Source: JACVRN01 sp035276685 (lineage in GTDB: Bacteria; Acidobacteriota; Blastocatellia; Pyrinomonadales; Pyrinomonadaceae). From it: a stretch of DNA of 45,115 bases. Under the pieces are notes generated by a model. That model saw only the letters and a list, made by a program, of their open reading frames with translations. It was not told the origin of the DNA and did no database searches. The position numbers and the translations under genes were made by a program. Each line of letters begins with the position of its first letter. The stretch's first letter is position 1. The stretch lies in assembly GCA_035276685.1 (NCBI GenBank), contig DATELK010000002.1, forward strand, positions 1 to 45,115, in the 5' to 3' direction. This document shows, one piece after another, positions 1 to 8,110 of this stretch.

Positions 1-60
1 GTATTACTTAAGCATGACTCTGGCTTAAGTAATACCCGCCCGCTACCGCAGGCGGTTCTG
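1..60. repeat. R4 MITE-like palindromic repeat, copy 1 (cut by window edge)
   Basis: Right half of a GC-rich palindromic element. Positions 1-13 and 23-35 form a perfect 13-bp AT-rich inverted repeat around a centre containing ATGACTC. The GC-rich arm CCGCCCGCTACCGCAGGCGG follows at about 36-55. The matching left arm would lie before base 1. Two complete copies occur at 36112-36200 and 44905-44993. The element ends 9 bp downstream of the sdhB stop codon. Confidence 0.85.
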
Positions 61-69
61 TCCTGCTCT

Positions 70-861
70 TTATCTCTTTAGCCAGCCGAAGAGGCCGTAG
101 ATGATTGTCTCGCGGTTCTCTTCGTAGATAGCCTTGGTCAAGGGGATGGACATGGGGCAGACCTGCACGCAGTTCTGCGCGTTGCCGCAGTTGGTGATGC
201 CGTCGTCGCCCATGATGGCTTCCAGTCTCTCGTCTCGCGTCATCTTGCCGGTCGGGTGCATGTTCAGGTAGCGCACCTGCGCTATGGCCTGCGGGCCTAT
301 GTACTGGTCGTCGTCGTACTGCGGGCAGGCTTCTAGGCAGCAGCCGCAGGTCATGCAGCGTGAATAAGCGTAGCGCTCGGCCACGTCCTCCTGATCCATG
401 CGCGGGCCCGGCCCCAGATCGTAAGAGCCGTCAATCTCTATCCACGCGTGCACGCGCTTGAGGTACTCGAACATGCGCGAGCGGTCAACTCTGAGGTCAC
501 GCACGTTCGGGAACTTGGACATGGGCTCCAGAGTTATAGGCTGCTCAAGCTGGTCTACGAGCGCGGAGCAAGATTGACGCACGCGACCGTTAATGACCAT
601 CGTGCAGATGCCGCAGACCTGTTCGAGACAGTTCATGTCCCACGTGGGAGGCGTCGTTCGCTTGCCTTCCTTCGTGACGGGGTTCTTCTGAATCTCCATC
701 AGGCAGGAGATGATGTTGAGATTCGGGCGGTAGGGAATCTCAAAGGTCTCCCAGTACTGGGGCGAGTCCGGGTTCTCGCGCCTGCGTATCCTTATCTCTA
801 CGGATTTGGGCGGCGTGCGGTGAACCTTCGCGCCGCCTGCGTGTGTAGCCTGTGCGCTCAT
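70..861 (-). CDS. sdhB: Succinate dehydrogenase iron-sulfur subunit SdhB
   Basis: Electron-transfer subunit of complex II, passing electrons from the SdhA flavin to the membrane anchor on the cytoplasmic face. The 263-residue protein has the full cluster set. The plant-type 2Fe-2S domain has Cys78, Cys83, Cys86 and Cys98. The C-terminal ferredoxin domain has CMTCGCCLEACP at 169-180 plus Cys225, Cys231 and Cys235 for the 4Fe-4S and 3Fe-4S clusters. Length is normal for the family. The ATG start overlaps the end of sdhA by 4 bases, so translation is probably coupled. It is last in the sdhC-sdhA-sdhB operon, and R4 repeat copy 1 lies just past its stop. Fumarate reductase is the main alternative, but SdhA and SdhC match the succinate dehydrogenase type. 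Confidence 0.97.
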   Translation of the reverse strand: MSAQATHAGGAKVHRTPPKSVEIRIRRRENPDSPQYWETFEIPYRPNLNIISCLMEIQKNPVTKEGKRTTPPTWDMNCLEQVCGICTMVINGRVRQSCSALVDQLEQPITLEPMSKFPNVRDLRVDRSRMFEYLKRVHAWIEIDGSYDLGPGPRMDQEDVAERYAYSRCMTCGCCLEACPQYDDDQYIGPQAIAQVRYLNMHPTGKMTRDERLEAIMGDDGITNCGNAQNCVQVCPMSIPLTKAIYEENRETIIYGLFGWLKR

Positions 862-2831
862 AGCTTGTCGGATTTACCCCCTGCGTCCTCAATTGATTTC
901 CCCTGCTCGCGGCGCGTCTCTGCCTCGCCGTGATTCACGTCCCTGATTTCCTCTTTGTTCTGGGCCCAGACGGCAGCGCCCGTTATGTCTTTGGGCTTGG
1001 TCTGCAAGTCATCGGTTGGAGCCGCAGCTTTCGCTCCGGCAGCCGTCTCTTTGGCCTTGCCCTTGCTGTAGTCGCGCTTGCGCGGAGTTATGAGCGAGAT
1101 GTCAACCGCTTCGTATGAGAAGACCGGGCCTTCGCCGGAGTACTCGGCAATCGTGGTCTTCAGGAAGTTCTCGTCGTCGCGGTCAGGGAAGTCCGGCTTG
1201 TAGTGCGCGCCGCGCGACTCGTTGCGATTGAGAGCGCCTAAGGTGATGACGCGCGCTAATTGAAGCATGTTCCAGAGCTGCCGCGCGTGCGGCAGAGCCA
1301 TCGTCGCCCACAGGTTAGAGTCGTTAATCGAGATGCGGCTGTAGCGGTCTATCAGCTCAAGCAGCTTGCGGTCTGTCTCCTGTAGGCGGTCGTTGTAGCG
1401 CACGACCGTCACGTTGTCCGTCATCCACTTGCCCATCTCGTCGTGAATCAGGTACTGGTTCTCCGTGCCCGGCTGCTTGATGAGCGCGTCGTTTATCTCC
1501 TGCTGTCGCTGCAACTCCTGCTCGTAAAGGCGAGAGCCGTCAGCGCCGTTTCGCTCTACGTTCTTAGCGTATTCAATGGCTGCGGGCGCGGCCACGAAGC
1601 CGCCGTAGACGCAGCTGACCAGCGAGTTCGCGCCCAGCCGATTCGCGCCGTGTATGGAATAGTCGCACTCGCCCGCGGCCAGAAGGCCCGGAATGTTCGT
1701 GCGCTGGTCAAAGTCCACCCAGAGCCCTCCCATCGAGTAATGCACGCCGGGAAAGATTCTCATGGGCACGTGGCGCGGGTCGTCGCCCACGAACATCTCG
1801 TAGATTTCAAGAATCGCGCCGAGCTTTCTGTCCAGAGTCTCCGCGGGGATGTGCGTCAGGTCGAGGTAGACCTGATTCTGCCCGCCTATGCCGTAGCCGT
1901 CCAGGCAGACCTGAAAGATTTCGCGCGTCGCAATGTCGCGCGGCACTAGGTTGCCGTAGGCCGGATACTTCTCTTCCAGAAAGTACCAGCGCTCTTTTTC
2001 AGGAATGGAAGAGGGCGAGCGCACGTCTCCCTTCGCGCGCGGAACCCAGACGCGCCCGCCCTCGCCGCGCGCAGACTCCGACATCAGCCTCAGCTTATCT
2101 TCGCCCGGAATGGAGGTCGGATGAACCTGTATGAACTCTCCGTTGGCGTAACGCGCGCCCTGCTGGTAGCAGGCAGAGACGGCCGAGCCTGTGCAGACCA
2201 TTGAGTTCGTGGACTTGCCGAAAATAAGCCCCGGCCCGCCCGTCGCCATAATCACCGCGTCCGCCTTGAAGGCTTTCAGCTCAAGCGTCTTCAAGTCCAT
2301 GGCCACGAGGCCGCGACAGACCTGGTGGTCGTCCATGATGAGAGACATCATCTCCCAGCCTTCGTACTTCTTCACCTTGCCGTCCGTCTCGTAGCGGCGC
2401 ACCTGCTCGTCCAGAGCGTATAGAAGCTGCTGCCCCGTGGAGGCTCCCGCGAAGGCCGTGCGGTGATGAAGCGTGCCGCCGAAGCGACGAAAATCGAGCA
2501 GGCCTTCCGTGGTGCGCGAGAAGGGAACGCCCATGCGGTCGAAGAGGTAGATGATTGCAGGAGCCATCTCGCACATGGCCTTGACGGGCGGCTGGTTCGC
2601 CAGAAAGTCTCCGCCGTAGACCGTGTCGTCGAAGTGCTTAAAGGGCGAGTCGCCTTCGCCCTTGGTGTTGACTGCGCCGTTGATGCCGCCCTGCGCGCAG
2701 ACCGAATGCGAGCGCTTGACCGGCACGACCGACAGCAGGTCAACCTCGTGGCCCGCCTCGGCAATCTTCATGGCGGCGGCAAGCCCCGCCAGTCCTCCGC
2801 CGACAATCGCTATCTTGATTCCTGTTGCCAT
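858..2831 (-). CDS. sdhA: Succinate dehydrogenase flavoprotein subunit SdhA
   Basis: Catalytic subunit that oxidises succinate to fumarate with covalently bound FAD. The 657-residue protein begins with the Rossmann motif GGGLAG near residue 12. It then has the FAD-linking segment RSHSVCAQGG (about 40-49), the substrate region with RRFGGTLHHRTAFAG, and the C-terminal capping and helical domains. Sequence style resembles the Bacillus-type enzyme. The start overlaps the sdhC stop by one base (TGATG), and the stop overlaps the sdhB start. After the usual end near PRKRDYS there is a tail of about 68 residues (590-657) rich in Lys, Ala, Glu and Asp, with no recognisable domain, which lengthens the protein beyond the usual 580-600 residues. 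Confidence 0.97.
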   Translation of the reverse strand: MATGIKIAIVGGGLAGLAAAMKIAEAGHEVDLLSVVPVKRSHSVCAQGGINGAVNTKGEGDSPFKHFDDTVYGGDFLANQPPVKAMCEMAPAIIYLFDRMGVPFSRTTEGLLDFRRFGGTLHHRTAFAGASTGQQLLYALDEQVRRYETDGKVKKYEGWEMMSLIMDDHQVCRGLVAMDLKTLELKAFKADAVIMATGGPGLIFGKSTNSMVCTGSAVSACYQQGARYANGEFIQVHPTSIPGEDKLRLMSESARGEGGRVWVPRAKGDVRSPSSIPEKERWYFLEEKYPAYGNLVPRDIATREIFQVCLDGYGIGGQNQVYLDLTHIPAETLDRKLGAILEIYEMFVGDDPRHVPMRIFPGVHYSMGGLWVDFDQRTNIPGLLAAGECDYSIHGANRLGANSLVSCVYGGFVAAPAAIEYAKNVERNGADGSRLYEQELQRQQEINDALIKQPGTENQYLIHDEMGKWMTDNVTVVRYNDRLQETDRKLLELIDRYSRISINDSNLWATMALPHARQLWNMLQLARVITLGALNRNESRGAHYKPDFPDRDDENFLKTTIAEYSGEGPVFSYEAVDISLITPRKRDYSKGKAKETAAGAKAAAPTDDLQTKPKDITGAAVWAQNKEEIRDVNHGEAETRREQGKSIEDAGGKSDKL

Positions 2832-3505
2832 CAGTAAAGAATACCTCCGAGCAATCCTCCCGGACGAATGAAAGAAATCATGGCGTTGATGCCCACGGCC
2901 AGGAGCAGCAGCCCGAAGGCTATGCAGGCGTAGCCCGTCAGGCGCTGAGCGCGAGCGCCTATGGCGATTCCCCAGTCAACCATGAAGAGCCACAAGCCGT
3001 TGGCGAAGTGCCAGACAGTCGCGGTGATGCCGATGATGTAAATTATCAGAATCGGAATCATCCTGAACTCGCGCGCGACGATGTCGAAGGCCTGATTGGG
3101 CGCGTGCGCCACGGAAGTATCGTTCAGCCCCGGTATCAGTCCGAAGCGGAAGTTCAGGACGTGAAAGAGTATGAAGAAGAAGAGAATCACGCCCGTAATT
3201 CTCTGCACCAGATAGAACCAGTTGCGCGGGTACGGGTAATAGAGGTTATTGGGGCGCGCTTCGACCGTAATCACCAGCCCGTAAACCGCGTGATAGACGA
3301 GCGGGATGAAGATAAAGCCAATCTCCACGAAGAGAATGTAGGGGATGCTTTGCAGGTCTGCGACGGCCTTGTTGAAATCCCCCGGGCCCGTCATGGCCTT
3401 TGAGTTGGTGTAGAAATGCTCCAGCAGGAACGCGCCGAGCGGGACGATGCCCGACAACTGGTGGAGCTTGCGCAAGATGAACGTCCTGCTCAAACGAATA
3501 GCCAT
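2831..3505 (-). CDS. sdhC: Succinate dehydrogenase cytochrome b subunit SdhC (five-helix diheme type)
   Basis: Membrane anchor of complex II that binds heme and reduces quinone. The 224-residue protein has about five hydrophobic helices. Histidines lie in several of them: LGAFLLEHFY, PLVYHAVYGL, ILFHVLNFRFG and TVWHFANGLW. This matches the single-subunit B-type anchor of Bacillus and Acidobacteria, not separate SdhC and SdhD subunits. It is first in the operon. The ATG start is preceded by a 286-bp gap shared with the divergent LysR gene. No sdhD follows, which fits the B-type architecture. Confidence 0.93.
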   Translation of the reverse strand: MAIRLSRTFILRKLHQLSGIVPLGAFLLEHFYTNSKAMTGPGDFNKAVADLQSIPYILFVEIGFIFIPLVYHAVYGLVITVEARPNNLYYPYPRNWFYLVQRITGVILFFFILFHVLNFRFGLIPGLNDTSVAHAPNQAFDIVAREFRMIPILIIYIIGITATVWHFANGLWLFMVDWGIAIGARAQRLTGYACIAFGLLLLAVGINAMISFIRPGGLLGGILY

Positions 3506-3606
3506 AGGTCAGGAAAACACTCCTCGTTCGCCGGAAGGCGCTTCTCTAGTAAGACCTTCAGACAGCTTCCTTGGCGGGATGTATTTAATTTTAAGTCCGA
3601 ACGCTC

Positions 3607-3638
3607 GGGATTATAATCCCGCCGCGCCCGCCTAAGCA
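3607..3638 (-). promoter_or_regulatory. Candidate sdhCAB promoter with a palindromic -10
   Basis: The 14-bp palindrome GGGATTATAATCCC (3607-3620) contains TATAAT on both strands. On the minus strand the sdhC-proximal TATAAT has a weak TTGCTT -35 about 18 bp upstream. The leader to the sdhC ATG would be about 100 nt. The palindrome could also be an operator. This is a sequence match only. Confidence 0.4.
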
Positions 3639-3743
3639 AACAAGCGCAACTGGCAAGCCCCGCAACTCTCCGCGCCGCATCTCGTTATCCACCTGAACAC
3701 TGAATGATACGCTCTCCACGCTTATAAGGTAAAATGAAAAATA

Positions 3744-3773
3744 TTGCCTAACCTGTTCAGCCAAACTTATAAT
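3744..3773 (+). promoter_or_regulatory. Candidate sigma-70 promoter of the LysR gene
   Basis: TTGCCT (3744-3749), 18-bp spacer, TATAAT (3768-3773). Transcription would start near 3780, leaving only about 12 nt before the ATG at 3792. No Shine-Dalgarno sequence is visible, so the mRNA may be nearly leaderless. The rest of the 286-bp sdhC/LysR gap holds no gene that I can support. Confidence 0.5.
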
Positions 3774-3791
3774 TAAGCCCGGACTCTTCTT

Positions 3792-4673
3792 ATGCAGATT
3801 GAGACGCTGAAAATCTTTTGTGACCTGGTCGAGACGGAGAGCTTTTCGCAGGCGGCGGAGAGGAACTTCGTCACCCAATCGGCCGTGAGCCAGCAGGTGC
3901 GCTCCCTCGAAGAGAAGTTCAGGCGACGCCTCCTGGAGCGCGTGCGCGGACGACGCGAGGTGAAGCTGACGAACGCGGGCGAGGTCTTTTACCGCGAGAG
4001 CCGGAACGTGCTGGCGGCTTACGCTCTCTTGCAGGAGAGCATGCGGGAACTCTCCGGCACGGTCTCAGGCACTGTGCGCGTCGCCACCGTGTACAGCGTG
4101 GGCCTGCACGAGCTGCCGCCCGTGGTGCGCCGCTTCATGGAGCTTTATCCTTCGGCCAAGATTGACCTTGAGTACAGCCGCACCACTCGCATAGTGCGCG
4201 ACGTGCTTTCGGGCGCGGTGGAGCTTGGCGTGGTGGCTTTCCCTGAGAAGAGACGCGGCCTCTCCGTCATCCCGCTTTCCGGCGACAGGCTGGTGCTCAT
4301 CTGCCCGCCCGCGCACCCTCTTGCTTCGCGCAGGAAGGTCAGGGCGACGGAGCTTCAGGGGCAGGGCTTCGTGCTTTTTGAGCGTGACATTCCTACTCGC
4401 AGGGCTACGGACAAGATTCTGAAGTCGCACAACGTCACGGTCTCGCGCGTGGCCGAGTTCGATAACATAGAGACTATCAAGCGAGCGGTGGAAGTAGGCA
4501 TGGGCTGCGCGATTGTCCCTCGCCCGAGCGTGCTGGACGAGCAGAGAAGCGGGCAACTGGCGGTCGTTGCGCTCGCTGAGCCCGAATGGACGCGCACGGT
4601 CGGCGTCATACACAGAAGCGACCGCACGCTCTCCATCGCCGCGCGAAAATTCATAGAACTGTTGACGGAATAA
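3792..4673 (+). CDS. LysR-family transcriptional regulator
   Basis: DNA-binding regulator of 293 residues. The N-terminal winged helix-turn-helix covers about residues 1-60, with the typical segment SFSQAAERNFVTQSAVSQQV, followed by the linker helix. The C-terminal periplasmic-binding-protein-like effector domain runs from about residue 90 to the end. The effector cannot be read from sequence. It lies divergent to sdhCAB and 13 bp upstream of the amidase gene in the same direction. It could therefore control either neighbour or, as is usual for the family, its own divergent promoter. Confidence 0.93.
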   Translation: MQIETLKIFCDLVETESFSQAAERNFVTQSAVSQQVRSLEEKFRRRLLERVRGRREVKLTNAGEVFYRESRNVLAAYALLQESMRELSGTVSGTVRVATVYSVGLHELPPVVRRFMELYPSAKIDLEYSRTTRIVRDVLSGAVELGVVAFPEKRRGLSVIPLSGDRLVLICPPAHPLASRRKVRATELQGQGFVLFERDIPTRRATDKILKSHNVTVSRVAEFDNIETIKRAVEVGMGCAIVPRPSVLDEQRSGQLAVVALAEPEWTRTVGVIHRSDRTLSIAARKFIELLTE

Positions 4674-4686
4674 CGCAGAGTCTTTT

Positions 4687-6069
4687 ATGTCTGAGCTGAC
4701 CAGCTTATCGGCCACAGGGCTTGCAGGGCTTATACGCGCCCGCGAGGTGTCGCCGGTCGAAGCGGTCGAGGCTTACCTGGCGCGCATAGAGAGCCTGAAC
4801 GGTGCGCTCAACGCGATTGTCACGCTCGCGCCGGATGCTTTGGAGCGCGCAAGGGAGATGGAGGCAGCCGTGATGCGCGGCGATGAAACGGGCGCTCTTC
4901 ACGGCGTGCCCGTGACGGTCAAGGATACGTTCGATGTCGCGGGGCTTCGCTCCACGAGCGGCTCGCGCCTGAGAGCGGGACGCATCGCGCAGAGAGATGC
5001 TGAGGCTGTAAGGCGTCTGCGCTCTGCGGGCGCAATCATCCTCGGCAAGACGAACGTGCCTGAGATGGCGCTCACCTATGATTCGGATAACCTTGTCTTC
5101 GGCCGCACCATGAACCCGCACGATTACTCGCGCACGCCGGGCGGCTCAAGCGGAGGCGAGGCAGCGTCTGTCGCCGCCTCTCTTTCGGCAGCAGGATTGG
5201 GGAGCGACCTCGTAGGCTCCATACGCATCCCCGCGCACTTCTGCGGCGTCTTCGGTCTGAAGCCCACGGCTTCGGCCGTCTCGGGCGTGGGCCACTGCCC
5301 GCGCATGGTCGGGCGACTCAGGGAAGCCGCAGCCTTCGGCCCACTGGCCCGCTCCGCCCAAGACCTCTCGCTGATGTTTGAAGCGCTCGCGGGCGAAGCT
5401 TTCATCGTCGATAAAGAGAGCGAAGAAGCGCCACCTGCCCGCGTGGCCTTCTACACGCACGACGGCTTGACGAAGGTCACGGCAGAGACAGAAAGGGCGG
5501 TTGAGAGCGCCGCTCGCGCACTTTCGGAAGCAGGCTTTGAAGTCGCGGAGGCGCGGCCGCCGGGCGTCGAGCGTGCGCCCGCGCTCTGGACTGAAAGGTT
5601 CTCGCCGGATGTGTTGGAGGCTATGCGAGAGGTCTACCGCACGGCGGAAGATGAAGAGAAAGCTGGACGGGCCGTGCGCGCTCTGCTTGAGCGAGGCTCA
5701 GGCGCTCCTGTAAAGACGGAGGCCGAGCGGCTCATGATTGATGAAGAGTGCGCGCGTCTTCGTCATGCCCTGATAGAGTGGATGGCGGAGCATCCTTTCC
5801 TGCTCGCTCCCGTGGGCGCAGTCCCAGCCTTCGAGCACGGGGCGCGAAAGGTCTACGTCGACGGCCGCGAGATGAGCGTCTTCAGCGCCTTCAGCTACGC
5901 GCAAAGCTTCAACACCTTGGACATGCCCGTCGTCTCCGTGCCCGTAGCACGCACCACGGAAGAGCTTCCCCTCGGAGTGCAGCTAATCGGCCGCCCACAC
6001 AGCGAAAGAAGCCTGCTTAAGATAGCGCGCATTCTGGAAGAAGCGTCGGGCGGATTCAAACAGGGATGA
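4687..6069 (+). CDS. Amidase-signature family amidase
   Basis: Amide hydrolase of 460 residues with the Ser-cisSer-Lys triad of the amidase-signature family. Lys79 lies in VPVTVKD, cis-Ser154 in the glycine-serine loop GGSSGGE, and nucleophile Ser178 in GSDLVGSIR. The spacing equals that of GatA, but no gatB or gatC is nearby and the C-terminal part is not GatA-like. A stand-alone amidase of unknown substrate is more likely. It follows the LysR gene by 13 bp, so the two are probably one transcript. The last codons and the TGA stop come from the left arm of R1 repeat copy a, which has replaced or extended the original C-terminus. Confidence 0.9.
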   Translation: MSELTSLSATGLAGLIRAREVSPVEAVEAYLARIESLNGALNAIVTLAPDALERAREMEAAVMRGDETGALHGVPVTVKDTFDVAGLRSTSGSRLRAGRIAQRDAEAVRRLRSAGAIILGKTNVPEMALTYDSDNLVFGRTMNPHDYSRTPGGSSGGEAASVAASLSAAGLGSDLVGSIRIPAHFCGVFGLKPTASAVSGVGHCPRMVGRLREAAAFGPLARSAQDLSLMFEALAGEAFIVDKESEEAPPARVAFYTHDGLTKVTAETERAVESAARALSEAGFEVAEARPPGVERAPALWTERFSPDVLEAMREVYRTAEDEEKAGRAVRALLERGSGAPVKTEAERLMIDEECARLRHALIEWMAEHPFLLAPVGAVPAFEHGARKVYVDGREMSVFSAFSYAQSFNTLDMPVVSVPVARTTEELPLGVQLIGRPHSERSLLKIARILEEASGGFKQG

Positions 6070-6144
6070 ACAGGATAGACAGGATAAAAGAAGAAGAGGA
6101 GTTGACTTTTCTTTATCCTGTGTATCCTGTCCATCCCTGTTAAT
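6058..6144. repeat. R1 inverted repeat, copy a
   Basis: Left arm (about 6058-6088) is made of AACAGGATG-like 9-nt units. The right arm (about 6112-6144) is its reverse complement. A purine-to-pyrimidine core separates them. The left arm carries the stop codon of the amidase gene. Same family as 10603-10688, 12152-12235, 14474-14560, 24483-24566, 33503-33590 and 38937-39021. Confidence 0.95.
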
Positions 6145-6244
6145 TTCTTCCTCAATTCGTTATAGTTCTCGGCACGAAATCATCCGAGAGACGCCGATGG
6201 AAACAAAATAGCGTCTCGTCCCCCATCTCTTACGGAGGCGTGTC

Positions 6245-7306
6245 ATGCTGTCAGCAACAGTGATTCTTCTTCAGGCCGAAGCCGGGGCGGCGTTGCTGCT
6301 CTTCTTCTTCATCTTCATAGCCATTGCTCTTCTGATTGTCGCGGTCAAGACCATCAAGATTGTGCCGCAGGCGACCGTCATGCTGATTGAGCGGCTCGGG
6401 CGCTTCAGCCGCGTGGCGACGAGCGGCCTCAACGTCATAGTCCCTTTCCTGGACAAGCCGCGCAGCGTCTACTGGACGAACACCCGTCCCGGCATGAGCA
6501 GCATAGACCTGCGCGAGCTTTTCATAGACCTGCCGCCGCAGCCCGTCATTACGCGAGACAACGTGACGATTCACGTTGACTCAGTTGTCTACTGGCAAGT
6601 GACAGACCCCATCAAGGCGGTTTACGAAGTCGCAGACCTTGTGGGCGCGATAGTGCAATTGACTATCACGGGCATGCGCGCCGTCGTCGGTGAGATGGAT
6701 TTGGACCATACGCTCTCTTCGCGCGACCAGATTAACTCTAAGCTGCGCCTCATACTGGACGAGGCCACGGACAAGTGGGGCGTGAAAGTGACGCGCGTGG
6801 ACGTTAAAAATATTACCCCGCCCGAAGACGTGCGCGTCACCATGGAGAAGCAGATGACGGCAGAGCGCAACCGCCGCGCGCTAGTGCTTCAGGCCGAAGG
6901 CGAAAAGCAGGCCGCGATTGCGCGAGCCGAAGGCGAAAAGCAGGCCGCCATCACACGGGCCGAAGGCGAGAGCCAGTCGGCCATCCTCGCCGCAGAGGGC
7001 GCTGCTCAGGCTCGACTGCGTAATGCCACGGCCGAGGCCGAGTCCATAGGCCGCATAGCTCAGGCTATGGAAGGCCACGGCAACCCCGCGCAGTACCTTA
7101 TAACGGCGCGCTACATAGAGTCGTTGCGCGACATGACGCGCACCAACAACTCCAAGGTCATCTTCATGCCCGTCGAGACCTCAAGCATGCTGGCCAGCGT
7201 CGGCGCGCTCAAGGAAGTCTTCGCGGAAACAGGCGAGAGACGACAGGACGGCGAGCGCCAGCCACAGCCGCCCACACGCCCGCGCCAGCTCCCCGGACAG
7301 GGATAA
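6245..7306 (+). CDS. SPFH/Band 7 (stomatin/QmcA-like) membrane protein
   Basis: Membrane-anchored scaffold protein of 353 residues. A hydrophobic N-terminal helix (about 8-35) is followed by the SPFH domain (about 36-200) with the family segment VVGEMDLDHTLSSRDQIN. A coiled-coil region then carries three near-identical AEGEKQAAI-type units (about 217-250), and a C-terminal oligomerisation part has YIESLRDM. The ATG has a strong GGAGG at 6234-6238. Such proteins form large membrane rings and often partner with NfeD or FtsH; neither lies nearby. The R1 repeat upstream and the REP palindrome downstream isolate it as a single-gene unit. Confidence 0.92.
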   Translation: MLSATVILLQAEAGAALLLFFFIFIAIALLIVAVKTIKIVPQATVMLIERLGRFSRVATSGLNVIVPFLDKPRSVYWTNTRPGMSSIDLRELFIDLPPQPVITRDNVTIHVDSVVYWQVTDPIKAVYEVADLVGAIVQLTITGMRAVVGEMDLDHTLSSRDQINSKLRLILDEATDKWGVKVTRVDVKNITPPEDVRVTMEKQMTAERNRRALVLQAEGEKQAAIARAEGEKQAAITRAEGESQSAILAAEGAAQARLRNATAEAESIGRIAQAMEGHGNPAQYLITARYIESLRDMTRTNNSKVIFMPVETSSMLASVGALKEVFAETGERRQDGERQPQPPTRPRQLPGQG

Positions 7307-7311
7307 ATACA

Positions 7312-7511
7312 AGCCCCTGAAAGGGGCGTAATAACAGTAGCCCACGACGTAAGTCATGGGACAGTAAGCGAAAAAGATTAGCAAGCCCCGAGAGGGGCGA
7401 CATAAAGAATGTTAGCTTATGTCGCCCCTCTCGGGGCTTGTTGATTCTTTCTCGCATTGAATCCCACGACTGGCGTCGTGGGCTACTGTTATTACGCCCC
7501 TTTCAGGGGCT
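7312..7511. repeat. Nested long palindrome built of REP-type hairpins
   Basis: The outer arms 7312-7349 and 7474-7511 are perfect 38-bp inverted repeats. Inside them lies a second perfect 24-bp inverted repeat (7382-7405 and 7417-7440) around an 11-nt loop. Each outer arm contains the hairpin GCCCCTGAAAGGGGC, the linker GTAATAACAGTAG and a CCCACGAC/GTCGTGGG hairpin. This is the same two-hairpin unit found around the transposase at 30.4-31.0 kb. It fills the gap between the SPFH gene (stop 7306) and the convergent thpR gene. Confidence 0.95.
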
Positions 7512-7526
7512 GGCTGCTCGTCTCTT

Positions 7527-8105
7527 TTAGCTCGTCGCTCTGAGCCTGTGGCTTGAGAGCTTGGTGTAGCGAGAGCCTTGGGGAAGAAGCTCGCTTTTTA
7601 TCAGGACGATTTCCGTGACCGTGAAGCTTTCGGTCTCGAACTCGGCGGCTTTATGGAGGCCCGCCAGCCGCTTTGCGCCTTCGGGCGAGCGCAGGCGCGC
7701 GATTGTCAGGTGAGGGTGAAATCGCTTTCGCTCGCGCTCAAAGCCTGCGGCGGCGCACGCGTCCTCCATCTGCCTGTGAAGCGCAATGAGATTTCCCAAG
7801 GGGTCTCTGACTCCGAGCCACAGCACGCGCGGGAGCCCCGAAGGCGGGAACGCGCCCGTGCCTTGAAAGCCAAGCTCGAAGGGATTCAGACCCGAGGCCG
7901 CGCGCTCCAAAGCGCCCGTGAGAGGCTCGACCCTGCTCTCTTCCGTGTCGCCGAAAAACTTTAGCGTCAGGTGCAGCTTCTCTTCGCGCTCCCAACTGGC
8001 GCGAACGTCGGGCGCTGCTTCGCGCAGGCGCGTGATGAAGTCTGCCGCAAGGGCACGTATGTCTTGCGGCAGCTCTATGGCGCAGAAGAGTCTAAGCCCT
8101 GACAT
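7527..8105 (-). CDS. thpR: RNA 2',3'-cyclic phosphodiesterase (2H family)
   Basis: Enzyme of the LigT/ThpR 2H phosphoesterase family that opens 2',3'-cyclic phosphate ends of RNA. The 192-residue protein, read from the ATG at 8105 (MSGLRLFCAIELPQ), has the two catalytic H-x-T motifs in HLTLKFFG and HPHLTIARL. The reading frame stays open upstream to 8561, but that part overlaps the acylase gene and has no family similarity, so the internal ATG is chosen. The start lies 5 bp after the acylase stop, so the two are probably co-transcribed, though no functional link is known. The stop faces the REP palindrome. Confidence 0.9.
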   Translation of the reverse strand: MSGLRLFCAIELPQDIRALAADFITRLREAAPDVRASWEREEKLHLTLKFFGDTEESRVEPLTGALERAASGLNPFELGFQGTGAFPPSGLPRVLWLGVRDPLGNLIALHRQMEDACAAAGFERERKRFHPHLTIARLRSPEGAKRLAGLHKAAEFETESFTVTEIVLIKSELLPQGSRYTKLSSHRLRATS

Positions 8106-8110
8106 CTCTC

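Noticed and set aside
70..3505. Fumarate reductase instead of succinate dehydrogenase
   Set aside because: A single five-helix diheme-type anchor and the SdhA sequence style fit the B-type succinate dehydrogenase better; sequence alone cannot exclude reversible use.
4687..6069. gatA (amidotransferase subunit A)
   Set aside because: Triad spacing matches, but there is no gatB or gatC and the C-terminal half lacks the GatA pattern.
6058..6144. R1 considered as insertion-sequence ends
   Set aside because: No transposase lies between paired copies, the arms are internally tandem, and no flanking target duplications are visible.
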